Assembly (NCBI RefSeq): GCF_030994125.1
Contig: NZ_CP099918.1
Coordinates: 124,001 to 188,000, forward strand
Source of the DNA: Pseudoalteromonas xiamenensis
GTDB taxonomy: Bacteria > Pseudomonadota > Gammaproteobacteria > Enterobacterales > Alteromonadaceae
DNA length: 64,000 nucleotides
Direction: 5' to 3'
The position numbers and the translations under genes were made by a program. This document shows, in pieces, positions 17,089 to 25,759 of the stretch. The first letter of the stretch is position 1, and each line of letters begins with the position of its first letter. The notes beneath the pieces are model-generated. The model was not told the origin of the DNA. It saw nothing but the letters and a program-made list of their open reading frames with translations, and searched no databases.

Positions 17089-18147
17089 TTAGTAAATATA
17101 ATGGAGAGCACTGAGTAAATGGATTTGCGCACGGGCAAGCCAAGCTAAAAATGTGTTTGAAGGTACTAGCTGAACGGTTGCTCGAGCACCTGATGGCAGT
17201 GTATTGGCGTTTTCATCATTTACCGTGAAATGCAAACGCATTCTCTGTGCATCGCGAACCCAGCGATTTGACACTGTTGGCGTCGCTAAACGTCCATTTG
17301 CTTCAATTTGGCCGTTACTAACACCGGCATCAAGACTTTGAATCTGAGCAGTGAATACTTGTCCAGGACGACTATCAAATGCAATTAAGGCTGATTGTTT
17401 AGATTGAATTTGCCGAAGATTTTTTTCGCGAAAGTCTGCAACAACATCTACGTTATCCGCTACAAGCGCAATGAGCGGAGTCCCTGCGGCAGCATAAGTA
17501 CCTGATTCAAGCTGCAGATTCGTCACCACACCACTATGTGAAGCGACAATATATGTATAAGAGAGGTTCAATTCCGCCTTTGCCAACGCATTGCGCGCGA
17601 TTTGAACATTTAGGTTTGAATCATCGGTTTTTCCACGCGAAACAACCAACTCTTTTAACTTTGCTTCTGCTGCAACCCAGTTGGCTTGTGCTGCTGTCGC
17701 TGCACTTTGCCCATCATCACGGATCTGCGTAGAAACCACATGTTGTTGAAACAAAGCTTCTAATCGAGAGGCTTCCCGGCGCTTTTGCTCCGCTACAATT
17801 TGAGCTGCATTTACTTGTGCTGTTGCTGCCGCAATCGCCGCATCTAGCTGCGCATTGTTAAGTTCAACTCGCTCAATATCGAGTTTCGCCTGTTTAACAG
17901 CTAATTCGAAAGGAGCGCTGTCTAGTGAAAATAGCTTGTCGCCTTTTTGAACCTGTTGGTTATTGGCAACATAAATTTTTGCTATTTGACCACTAACTTG
18001 AGGTGCGACTTTGGTGACCACTCGCGTTGCCATCGCTTCTGGTGTCACAGGCATGAGCAGATCAGCAATCAAAAAGTATCCGAATACCAGTGCAAAAAAA
18101 GCACTGGCGAAACGAATCCAACGAGCGAATTGTTGATCGGGCGTCAT
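17089..18147 (-). CDS. HlyD-family periplasmic adaptor of an efflux pump
   Basis: A 352-residue membrane fusion protein. Residues ~10-30 form one inner-membrane anchor. The biotinyl-lipoyl-like half motifs flank a long hairpin: VAPQVSGQIAKIYVANNQQVQKGD at ~47-70 and TYIVASHSGVVTNLQLESGTYAAAGTPL at ~197-225. The coiled-coil hairpin lies between (~75-185). The C-terminal beta-barrel region has FREKNLRQIQ and ends in a short hydrophobic tail. The start codon shares one base with the MarR stop (TAATG), showing translational coupling. It connects the DUF2955 pump to an outer-membrane channel encoded elsewhere. Confidence 0.88.
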   Translation of the reverse strand: MTPDQQFARWIRFASAFFALVFGYFLIADLLMPVTPEAMATRVVTKVAPQVSGQIAKIYVANNQQVQKGDKLFSLDSAPFELAVKQAKLDIERVELNNAQLDAAIAAATAQVNAAQIVAEQKRREASRLEALFQQHVVSTQIRDDGQSAATAAQANWVAAEAKLKELVVSRGKTDDSNLNVQIARNALAKAELNLSYTYIVASHSGVVTNLQLESGTYAAAGTPLIALVADNVDVVADFREKNLRQIQSKQSALIAFDSRPGQVFTAQIQSLDAGVSNGQIEANGRLATPTVSNRWVRDAQRMRLHFTVNDENANTLPSGARATVQLVPSNTFLAWLARAQIHLLSALHYIY

Positions 18148-18623
18148 TATTGTTTCTCCTCATGATTAAAAGCAGCCAGTTGCTCTAGCGCATTTTTTGC
18201 AATTACACTAAGCACATGTGCAAAAGCAGCTTGCTCCTGCTCACCCAAATCGGCCAAGATATGTTGCCGCACGCGCAGAATCTCAGATTCCATTTTCTCC
18301 AAAAGTACTTTGCCGTTAGCCGTTAAACTCACAATGCGCGCGCGCTTGTCTTGCGAACAACACTGGCGCGTAATCAACCCTTGCTCTTCCAGTTGCGAAA
18401 GTGTTCGCATTAACGAGGGTAATTCGATTTCCAAAGCCTCCGCCAATTGCTTAGTACTTAAGTGATCGCCCAAACGCTGCAACTTTAACAGCGCAGTCCA
18501 TCTTGGATGAGTTAAACCGAGCGGTGCCAATGCTTTGTCCGCAACAGATTTCCACAATCGGGATACGCGCCCTAACTGCTCGGCAAGTGAAAGCTGCATA
18601 AAGGTTGATAATTCTTGAGTCAT
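18147..18623 (-). CDS. MarR-family repressor of the efflux operon
   Basis: A 158-residue winged-helix regulator of the MarR family. The helix-turn-helix is at ~55-80 (LSTKQLAEALEIELPSLMRTLSQLEEQ) and the wing at ~82-102 contains the conserved DKRARIVSLTANG. MarR proteins lose DNA binding when they bind small phenolics or drugs. It is first in an operon with the HlyD adaptor and the DUF2955 pump, and two perfect palindromes lie directly upstream, so autorepression with induction by an exported compound is the likely logic. Confidence 0.9.
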   Translation of the reverse strand: MTQELSTFMQLSLAEQLGRVSRLWKSVADKALAPLGLTHPRWTALLKLQRLGDHLSTKQLAEALEIELPSLMRTLSQLEEQGLITRQCCSQDKRARIVSLTANGKVLLEKMESEILRVRQHILADLGEQEQAAFAHVLSVIAKNALEQLAAFNHEEKQ

Positions 18624-18638
18624 TGGAAGTTTAATTTA

Positions 18639-18677
18639 CTTAGCATGCTAAGCAATATAACTTAATTAGCATGCTAA
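18639..18677. promoter_or_regulatory. Tandem MarR operators
   Basis: Two perfect palindromes share the core TTAGCATGCTAA: CTTAGCATGCTAAG at 18639-18652 and TTAGCATGCTAA at 18666-18677. Their centres are 26 bp apart and the first lies 16 bases upstream of the marR start codon. Position and symmetry fit a dimeric autorepressor. Confidence 0.8.
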
Positions 18678-18973
18678 GTAAATTGATTTATGCATCTAGT
18701 TTTGCACCCTTTTCCTTTGCATATATGTTTGAAAGCGGGAATCCACTTAATGAAATGGCTTTAATACTGTGAGAAAAAAGCGAAGTAGTTCACCATCTAT
18801 CGAGCAAAGCGTTTAGGGTTGCATGCAGTCAGAATATTAGAGAATAGCTTTAGTCGTTGCGATTCTGTTCCGCACAGGAGAATACAATCAAACATCTAAT
18901 TTGAATTGAATGGGGTACAAACTTTGGCTCAGGGTACAGTCCACAGCTCGACGTGGACTCGTGTATTTTCCTG

Positions 18974-21139
18974 TCACTTATCCTTTGCAAAGCGCTGCTC
19001 ATTGACTAGCCCAAGTAGATGCGCAGTTGCTGTAGCATCCGCAAGCGCTCGGTGATGGTCACGTAGTTCAATGTCAAGTGCAGCACATAATTTACCTAAC
19101 GAATAGGATGCGTGACCTGGTAAAAATTTTCGAGCAAGCTGAACCGTACAAAGTTTCGGTCTTTGAAAGGTCCGCCCGTGCCTTAAAAAACTTTGTTTCA
19201 GAAATCCGTAATCAAAATTGACGTTATGCGCAACAAAGATCCCCTCTTGAAGTTTCTCGGCAACGATATCCATGATTTCGCCAAATGTCGGTGCACCTTG
19301 CACCATTTCATTACTAATTCCAGTAAGCCCTATAATAAATTGAGGAATTCTCCGCTCGGGGTTAACCAAACTCGACCAAGAATCCACAATTTCACCGTTT
19401 CTGTATTTCACGATGGCAATTTCAGTAATTCGATCATTTTGCGCTTTTCCACCGGTCGTCTCTAGGTCAACAACTACGTATGGCTGTTTGGGGTCGAGCT
19501 GCCATTGAACCGTTTGCACCCCAACCTTTAAGCCTGCCTGAATTAATGCTCGGATTGAAACGAGCTGGTTTCGTCGAAGGACATCTCCCGGTGCTTTTAT
19601 TTCCTCAAAACGAAGACCCGATCCATCTACAATGACGAGATCAGGATAACCATCTTTTAATCCTTTGAAATCTTTCGTCATTGCTAAAAGGTGAGCTTTT
19701 ATAGACTCGATAGGTGCATTTTCAAGCAATAGAATTAAGGGCTCTAGCAATTCTGAATGCCAGTAAAACAGCGAGTTTGGTTCACCAAAATAGCGTGTGG
19801 AGTGTTCAATTAAGAGCTTCTTTAGATCACTTGACGTTTGAATTGACGCTAAACGTGTATTCACTTCATTTTCTAAAACACGATAAAACTGGTTTTGTTT
19901 TAGGACTTTCGGTGTCCGCTGAAATTCATTGAACACACCTGACTTTTCATGCTCGTACAATTCACGCCAAAATACCAAACCAAATAGAACACGCCACAAG
20001 GTATTTTCAACATGCATAGCGGAACATCCAAGCCGATGATAATGTTCACATACGCCTTGCTCGACTTGATTCTTAAAAGCTTCATCGATTGCTAGGGTCG
20101 ACACATTATTTCGAAGTACGTCAGTGAGAACGCTCGTTCGTTTGTGTTCAAATTTGCGTTGCCAAAAATCTTCAGCAAACAAAATCAGCTCTTCGTTTTC
20201 AGGCTCGGCCATCACTCCTTCAAGCAGCGATTTACATGCTTCAACATCGCCATTTTGGAAATGTCGCCGTATTTTCTTTTCAATTGCTTTAGGGTGCTCG
20301 CTTTGCAAAATACAGTGTTCTGCGAGTACTTCATCGATTTTCTCTAACTTCGTAGACATTCGCAGGAGTAGATGGTGATAACGCTCAATTAACGAGGGAT
20401 CATCAATGTGCTTTAACTCGCTCAAAGCATCGAGCGCACTGCGAGCCGCTGAAACCAACGCCTCTTCAACCATCGTTTTGCTGATGGCTGTCCACTGCGA
20501 CAAGTTAAAGGCAAATTGCGCAACGGTAATATCTTCGAAGCGCGCTTGCTGAAATTCTGATTTGTTTTGTCGTGTAGACAAAATCCCCATGTCACGTAAT
20601 GAAAATTGATTAATTTGTCCAGAGCCTGAACCAAAGAACAGAAACTGCCAGTAATCAAAATCAGTTTGTGACCCCAGAATAATAAACTGTTTGGCAAACT
20701 CACTATTTACAATCAACTCACTGTATTGTGTGTCAGTCAGATAGGCCTGCCATTGCGCTTTCTTCGCTGATTTGCTTATTCCCGTTAAGTTCAAATCACA
20801 GGACAACGCTTGAAGCTGAGCTTTATTTAAGCTCAGCAGAAACTCATTAATGTATCCAGAACTTAAGGTACAAACCCATCCACTCTCAAAAAGCTCTAAA
20901 ATTCGGGTCGGTACATCATCTATTTCTTTATAAATAAGCGTTGATTGTTCAAAAACTTGATGCTTACGAGAGAACAGCCGAATGAGCAAGCACAAGGCAT
21001 CTTCAGACAACGTATCAAGAGCATGAAACCGTGCCAATTGTGCTTCATTTAACAGTGACAAACTGGTACAGCGAATAAAATGCCTTAGTTCATTAAAATG
21101 AGTTAAGTAGTACTTTTCAGGCAAGATGACTTGAGGCAT
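18974..21139 (-). CDS. FAN1-type VRR-NUC nuclease fused to a DEDDh 3'-5' exonuclease
   Basis: A 721-residue DNA repair nuclease. Residues ~100-140 look like a SAP-type DNA-binding helix pair, ~240-400 a helical TPR-like region, and ~440-545 a VRR-NUC domain with the PD-(D/E)xK residues Asp500 (DGYPDLVIV), Glu513 and Lys515 (FEEIKAPGD). This order is that of FAN1, a 5' flap and interstrand-crosslink nuclease. Residues ~553-715 add a DnaQ-like exonuclease with Asp558 and Glu560 (VVDLETTGG), Asp643 (NVNFDYGFL), His696 and Asp701 (DHHRALADA), a complete DEDDh set. Both active sites look intact. It stands alone. Confidence 0.85.
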   Translation of the reverse strand: MPQVILPEKYYLTHFNELRHFIRCTSLSLLNEAQLARFHALDTLSEDALCLLIRLFSRKHQVFEQSTLIYKEIDDVPTRILELFESGWVCTLSSGYINEFLLSLNKAQLQALSCDLNLTGISKSAKKAQWQAYLTDTQYSELIVNSEFAKQFIILGSQTDFDYWQFLFFGSGSGQINQFSLRDMGILSTRQNKSEFQQARFEDITVAQFAFNLSQWTAISKTMVEEALVSAARSALDALSELKHIDDPSLIERYHHLLLRMSTKLEKIDEVLAEHCILQSEHPKAIEKKIRRHFQNGDVEACKSLLEGVMAEPENEELILFAEDFWQRKFEHKRTSVLTDVLRNNVSTLAIDEAFKNQVEQGVCEHYHRLGCSAMHVENTLWRVLFGLVFWRELYEHEKSGVFNEFQRTPKVLKQNQFYRVLENEVNTRLASIQTSSDLKKLLIEHSTRYFGEPNSLFYWHSELLEPLILLLENAPIESIKAHLLAMTKDFKGLKDGYPDLVIVDGSGLRFEEIKAPGDVLRRNQLVSIRALIQAGLKVGVQTVQWQLDPKQPYVVVDLETTGGKAQNDRITEIAIVKYRNGEIVDSWSSLVNPERRIPQFIIGLTGISNEMVQGAPTFGEIMDIVAEKLQEGIFVAHNVNFDYGFLKQSFLRHGRTFQRPKLCTVQLARKFLPGHASYSLGKLCAALDIELRDHHRALADATATAHLLGLVNEQRFAKDK

Positions 21140-21451
21140 AACGGCTCATTACTGTTTTTTTAAACAGTATAACGAACTTGCTCAAAATTGCTATGCTTCC
21201 CTTGGCTGAAGCTAGAAAGGTATTGAGGCTGATAAAATTTTCTAATTCAAATATGAACGATTCAATAATCCTAAAACTTTTTAAGTTAATTGTTAACAAG
21301 GAATACTGTTGTTATCTTTATAATCGCGCACACACTTTCTAAACACAAAAGAAACATAACCCTCACTTTTTACAAATAATCAGATAAAGCATTTACAATT
21401 CGATTTAACTAATCTAAAGTACCCATGTTAAATACATAACAAGGAAAACTT
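21140..21451. other. AT-rich upstream region of the small peptide gene
   Basis: About 310 AT-rich bases between divergent genes. It should contain the promoters of both the nuclease gene (leftwards) and the 52-codon peptide gene (rightwards). I see no further gene. Confidence 0.4.
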
Positions 21452-21610
21452 ATGAAAATTTCATTTAAGAAAAAAGAATTAAAATCTCTATCAAATGATA
21501 AATCTAAATTGCTTTCGCCTAACACACCAAATGTTTTTGGTGGCAATAATGGAGCAGGACCAAGCGAAGATAAAGTGTCAAAGCGCTTTTATGCCTGTGA
21601 AAAAGAGTAA
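21452..21610 (+). CDS. Candidate RiPP precursor peptide (52 residues)
   Basis: A 52-residue peptide with AAGGA spaced six bases before its ATG. The N-terminal half has the Lys/Leu/Ser pattern of leader peptides in marine gammaproteobacteria (KISFKKKELKSLSNDKSKLL), followed by the sequence TPNVFGG, a double-glycine processing-like site, and a 21-residue C-terminal part rich in Gly, Ser, Lys and ending YACEKE with a single Cys. This layout resembles ribosomally made peptide precursors. No maturase, peptidase or exporter gene is adjacent, so modification is not shown. A hairpin (21620-21655) follows. Confidence 0.6.
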   Translation: MKISFKKKELKSLSNDKSKLLSPNTPNVFGGNNGAGPSEDKVSKRFYACEKE

Positions 21611-22090
21611 CACTTAGCTTTTTGATGGCCTTGACTTAGTTCAAAGGTCATCAACAAACATTCTTACGAACCAAATAAAGTTGAATTTCGTCATGAAAAT
21701 AGGCATTAAGACTCTTGAATAGAAGTTTTCACTATATAACTTTCGCTTGAAGTTTAAAATTACAACCCCTTCATGAAATGTTATCTTTATAATAAAAGCC
21801 ACTTAAAAAACAACCAAAAATTAAATACCTATTTAAGATAAAACCAACCAAATAAATTATAAACTTGAGCATGAATCGTTAATCTACAATAAAAATATAA
21901 CTACCTATTATTCTCAACAAATTAAAATATCTAAGCTGCTTGGAATGAAATAAACGCACAATTACGGTAAAAAAGCCTAAAGTGATTGGTAAAAGGACGC
22001 AAACACAGCTTACGTCCTTTGGATATTGAAAACCATTTAAGCTTCAGACACACGTAAAAACAATATGTACATTAAAGGGTTATGTGCTTA
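21611..22090. other. AT-rich intergenic stretch
   Basis: About 480 bases, very AT-rich. An imperfect inverted repeat near 21620-21655 (TGATGGCCTTGA / TCAAAGGTCATCA) could terminate the small peptide transcript. No other gene is supported. Confidence 0.4.
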
Positions 22091-23116
22091 TTACTTGACA
22101 TTTAACATACACTTAATACGTGTCAGCCGTTCTAATGTGTAGTTATGCGCCTGTTGAGCCACTTCATAGGCGTTGGGGTACTCATTCGGCTTATCCACTT
22201 CTGGAATCCAATACTTTCGACGAGACAGCCTTAACCCATGATCGAAGCCACCTACAGCATTAAAAATTTCCACTGCAATAGGCCCATTGAAGTGCGTTAG
22301 AATGGGCGTAAAAATATCCTCCCAAGGCAACCAACAATTCACCAAATCACCTCTATCTGGTGGTGAAGCTTGCGCATAATGAAGACGCCCTTGGCTGGCA
22401 ATTGCTTTGATCTGCTCCGCATAAACCGTTGGTCCATCCCCATCGAGAACTTCTTGAGCGCTGTCGAGTACGACACCAACCGTTTGGTTCTCGATTGTGT
22501 CTAAAAATGACATCAATTGTGCTAGTTTATTGGGACCTGGAGTTTCCCAATGACTAATTGGCTCTATCGCGAGCTTTACACCTTGTGACTGAGCGTACTC
22601 GCCGAGAATTTCAAAACTTTCTTTCGCCGTGTCATAGCGCTTTGCTAGCTCATCTTGCAGACTATCGCTCCATACCTCTTCACCATTTGGAGCCTTCACG
22701 ACAAAGCCGCCATACGGTATGACCATCGGCCCCATCATAATTTCTCCACCAAGCGCCTTGGTAATATCGACTCGTGACTTTAGATAAGCGATACCAGCTT
22801 CGCGAGTGGCCTTACAGGATGAACTAGGGTCACAATCGGGTGTCGCACCTACGTTTGTCGCCACTTTAATGTTGCTAAAGCCTTCTTCATCCATCCGCTT
22901 ACGAAAGGCTTGGTACGCTTTAAGCTCCTCCTCATAGGTGGGGTACTTGTAAGATGTTGTCTGTTCTCGACCTGGGTGAAATTCAAAACCACAGTATCCC
23001 ATCGAAACTAGATGGCGCATGTGGACTATCGCCTGATCTAGAAAGTCACCATCTTCAATCGAAAAGTTGGACCCGAACATAAAAAAGCTAAAGTACATGT
23101 CTATTTTTTGTTGCAT
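22091..23116 (-). CDS. Xylose-isomerase-like TIM barrel (sugar epimerase/isomerase type)
   Basis: A 341-residue cytoplasmic TIM-barrel enzyme of the AP-endonuclease-2/sugar-phosphate-isomerase superfamily. Metal-ligand-type motifs are visible: GFEFHPGRE at ~44-52, VKLAIEPISHWETPGPNK at ~186 (Glu ligand), VGVVLDSAQEVLDGD at ~218 (Asp), HYAQASPPDRGD at ~246 and AVEIFNAVGGFD at ~290 (Glu). The order Glu-Asp-His-Glu fits D-tagatose/D-psicose 3-epimerase relatives and the TIM-barrel enzymes of keto-glycoside breakdown. It is the last gene of a five-gene operon headed by a GMC dehydrogenase, 25 bases behind the next TIM barrel. Confidence 0.78.
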   Translation of the reverse strand: MQQKIDMYFSFFMFGSNFSIEDGDFLDQAIVHMRHLVSMGYCGFEFHPGREQTTSYKYPTYEEELKAYQAFRKRMDEEGFSNIKVATNVGATPDCDPSSSCKATREAGIAYLKSRVDITKALGGEIMMGPMVIPYGGFVVKAPNGEEVWSDSLQDELAKRYDTAKESFEILGEYAQSQGVKLAIEPISHWETPGPNKLAQLMSFLDTIENQTVGVVLDSAQEVLDGDGPTVYAEQIKAIASQGRLHYAQASPPDRGDLVNCWLPWEDIFTPILTHFNGPIAVEIFNAVGGFDHGLRLSRRKYWIPEVDKPNEYPNAYEVAQQAHNYTLERLTRIKCMLNVK

Positions 23117-23141
23117 GTGCGTTTGCTCCTATTCCTTGGCG

Positions 23142-24059
23142 TTACAAACCAATCACTTCTCGCAAATATTTACGAGCCATTTGAGCGTAAAGTAATGGCG
23201 TTGCTTTTGCTGGGTCTTGTTCCGCTTCAACGACCAGCCAACCTGCAAAATCCTTATCAGCCAACGCTTGTAAGATCTCTTTGAAGTCAAGACACCCTGC
23301 AGGATCGCCCGGTACTGTAAAGACACCTCGTAATATGGCTTCTTTAAAGGAAAGGTTGTTGTCTAAGCTATAGTTCATCACATCTTGGCGAATATTTTTC
23401 AGATGAACATGCTTTATGCGGTTACTATACAAGTTAATAAATTCGAGGTTATTGCCTCCAGCGAAATGAAGATGCCCAGTATCCAAGCATAAATGTACAC
23501 AATCAGGATCGGTCAGCTCTGCTAATCGTCCAATCTCGTCCATGGTCATTACACCCGTTCCCATGTGATGGTGATAGCACATTTTCACACCACAACAATT
23601 TGCTTTGTGGCCTAAGGTGTTTAAACCATCAGCAAGTCGTTTCCATTGATCATCGTTAAACTTCGGCGCATTAGGCACCAACGCTATTGGTTGTTGATGT
23701 GATGAACCACCCAATTCAGCGAGCACAAGATCACCGCTTTGCATTTGTTTGATAAATTCAATTTCTCTGTCGAAATTCTCAAGCGTACTTTGGTACATCT
23801 CATTAATCGTAAAATAAGTACTGACCCAAGGCTCTGACATTTTCAAATTGCGAATATCAAGTTCACGTTTGAGTACAACAGGATCCGTTGGATACTTGTG
23901 ACCGCGGCTACATCCCTCAAACCCTGCTAAAGCCATTTCGCTAACAATTTGACCAAAAGGAATACCGATGTCGATGTCTGGAAAATCATCGTTTACCCAA
24001 CCAGTAGGCGTGATCCCAAATTTGACGGAACCCGCTGGAAACATAGTGTCATTACTCAT
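23142..24059 (-). CDS. IolE-like TIM barrel (inosose dehydratase/sugar isomerase family)
   Basis: A TIM-barrel protein of 305 residues from ATG 24059, chosen because AGGAAG lies just upstream; a longer reading from 24098 has none. FGITPTGWVNDDFPDIDIG at the N-terminus and the barrel motifs MCYHHHMGTGVM, VHLCLDTGHLHFAGG, RIKHVHLKNIR and GWLVVEAEQDPAKA match myo-inosose-2 dehydratase (IolE) and its relatives. Metal ligands are Glu, Asp, His and Glu as in the superfamily. No other inositol genes are adjacent, so the true substrate may be a 3-keto-sugar made by the flavoprotein encoded at the head of the operon (inference). Confidence 0.78.
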   Translation of the reverse strand: MSNDTMFPAGSVKFGITPTGWVNDDFPDIDIGIPFGQIVSEMALAGFEGCSRGHKYPTDPVVLKRELDIRNLKMSEPWVSTYFTINEMYQSTLENFDREIEFIKQMQSGDLVLAELGGSSHQQPIALVPNAPKFNDDQWKRLADGLNTLGHKANCCGVKMCYHHHMGTGVMTMDEIGRLAELTDPDCVHLCLDTGHLHFAGGNNLEFINLYSNRIKHVHLKNIRQDVMNYSLDNNLSFKEAILRGVFTVPGDPAGCLDFKEILQALADKDFAGWLVVEAEQDPAKATPLLYAQMARKYLREVIGL

Positions 24060-24119
24060 TTTAAACTTCCTGTCGTTGATGGTGTGAATTAGGTTCATGT
24101 TTGGACATGCAACGCGAGC

Positions 24120-24632
24120 CTACCTAAATTTAGTACTTGGCTTAAATTGCCAAGCATTGTTGAAATTGATTCTGGGTGGCTGGCTCCATGAACCATAACC
24201 TGGTCCCTTTGCACCAGACGGATTCGCATCAATTGCTTGCCAGAGTAGGCCTTCTGTATAGGATGCGGAGCTGACAAAAAACGTCGTATCCTGTTCACTC
24301 TTGCCAAAGCCTTCGCGCCAACTGTTTGGTAATTGATACCATGTACCTGTATACCAAAGCTTAATGAGGTTGCGTGCAACTGGGCCTAATTTCACATCCC
24401 CTAAAATTTGCTGACGAATACCATTGATAAACATTGTTTCATCGGCGGACGCCTCATAGACAGCACTAAACGTTGAAAGCAATTGTTCAACTATCTCCTC
24501 GCCGACAATATTAGTAAGCGTGTGCAAATAATCATTCACTTGCCCGGTGCCATTAAGTGCTAAGGCATTGAAATCGGTCAGTGCACCGGAAAGTTCAACA
24601 AACTGATGCACTTGATACACTTCCTTGACCAT
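24120..24632 (-). CDS. Small subunit of a GMC-type sugar dehydrogenase (gluconate/sorbitol DH subunit-3-like)
   Basis: A 170-residue protein resembling the small subunits of membrane-bound FAD sugar dehydrogenases (gluconate 2-dehydrogenase subunit 3, sorbitol dehydrogenase small subunit, gamma subunit of FAD-glucose dehydrogenase): helical body, then LGPVARNLIKLWYTGTWYQLP with the family's A-W/L-YTG signature and a C-terminal WQAIDAN / YGSW region. ATG 24632 shares one base with the preceding stop (TAATG) and has GGGAG upstream. Known relatives carry a Tat signal that exports the flavoprotein; none is present here, so the complex may stay in the cytoplasm. Confidence 0.65.
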   Translation of the reverse strand: MVKEVYQVHQFVELSGALTDFNALALNGTGQVNDYLHTLTNIVGEEIVEQLLSTFSAVYEASADETMFINGIRQQILGDVKLGPVARNLIKLWYTGTWYQLPNSWREGFGKSEQDTTFFVSSASYTEGLLWQAIDANPSGAKGPGYGSWSQPPRINFNNAWQFKPSTKFR

Positions 24633-25759
24633 TATGCTGTCTCCCAAGTTTTTATACTTTTTGCTTTTAACTCTATCGAGTCATACCTCATCTCAAAGGT
24701 TGGTCCACCATTCACTAACGGGTTGCTTGGTAATGGATTTCGGATCAACTGGCTTGCACATTCTTTTAAACGAAACATGCCACAAACAGCGCCGATCAAT
24801 TCCTCCTGGCCACCTCTAAATGCACGATTAATCGTTGAAAGAAAGGCTTGGTAGTTTTCATTGAATTGAAGCGCGGCCTGTTTAAGTTCTGAATCATCGG
24901 GGAAATCGGCCACTTTTGGATTGCATTTCACGGGATGTACGTTTTTGTAGTCCACCTCAAATTTTGGCCCCGTTGGATGATCTGGGGAGTCACCTGTTTG
25001 GTAGTACTGTCCTAGCTTCAATTGCTGAAAACGGTAGTAGTGAGATAACTCACCTTGTTCGTTAAATATTTGATGGGTATGCCCTTCACCTTGTTCAATA
25101 ATCAATTCAAGTGCATTGAGTGCCGACGTTTTATCAAATACTTCTACCACTTCCCCACCACCTGAGTAGTAATAGCGGTTGGAAACCTGAAATTTAGGGT
25201 CACCAATAAAAATGGTTTCACCTTTTTGATTTGCTTGGTCTTCTAAATACTCAATGCCTTCTCGAATGGCTTCGTAAAAATCGCCAATACTATAAAAACT
25301 GTAAGTTGACGATTTAAGTGGTTTGACTGCTTTCAATTCAAAAACATGGTGATTACTTCTTTTGACGCAACCTTTAAACTTACTGTCTAACTGTGGCACC
25401 CACTTTGAAGGTCGTTCAATTTGAAGAAACGTATCGAGTGTTGTAGACGAAAACTTATCAATAGAAACTAAAAACTCCGATTCACCATCTGGCAGATAAG
25501 TGGGATAACTTGGCACAAAATCCTTTGCTTCAAAATCTGGGTGTTTACCCAGTGAATTTAATACATTCGCAGCCAGTGTGATATGGAGCATTTCCTCAAC
25601 CAGTACCGCACGAATAACTGCGCTTGCTTCTGGGTTTGTTTCAGTCTTTATGCTGTATAGCGCAGTTAAATAAGGTGGAATTGTAGCGTGCTCCAACTGA
25701 ACTGCGGCATCGAGCATTTGGTACAAATCTTCTATACTATTTATCACTCGGTCACTCAT
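24632..25759 (-). CDS. VioB/RebD-like ferritin-fold protein (iminophenyl-pyruvate dimer synthase domain)
   Basis: A 375-residue protein whose N-terminal ~250 residues form the ferritin-like domain found in VioB and RebD, which couple two imino-acid molecules. Diiron-type residues are visible: Glu23 (LEHATIPPYLTALYSI), Glu56 and His59 (LVEEMLHITLAANVL), and later a GEGHTHQIF segment. The VPSYPTYLPDG motif is typical of the family. It overlaps the GMC gene by eight bases and the small-subunit gene by one, so the three products are translationally coupled. Violacein-like chemistry is not implied by context; a redox or maturation role in the flavoprotein complex is possible. Confidence 0.72.
   Translation of the reverse strand: MSDRVINSIEDLYQMLDAAVQLEHATIPPYLTALYSIKTETNPEASAVIRAVLVEEMLHITLAANVLNSLGKHPDFEAKDFVPSYPTYLPDGESEFLVSIDKFSSTTLDTFLQIERPSKWVPQLDSKFKGCVKRSNHHVFELKAVKPLKSSTYSFYSIGDFYEAIREGIEYLEDQANQKGETIFIGDPKFQVSNRYYYSGGGEVVEVFDKTSALNALELIIEQGEGHTHQIFNEQGELSHYYRFQQLKLGQYYQTGDSPDHPTGPKFEVDYKNVHPVKCNPKVADFPDDSELKQAALQFNENYQAFLSTINRAFRGGQEELIGAVCGMFRLKECASQLIRNPLPSNPLVNGGPTFEMRYDSIELKAKSIKTWETA

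Noticed and set aside
22091..24059. Inositol catabolism locus, because of the IolE-like TIM barrel
   Set aside because: No IolB, IolC, IolD, IolG or inositol transporter is nearby, so a complete inositol pathway is not supported; the Gfo/Idh enzyme at 10.7 kb is too far away.
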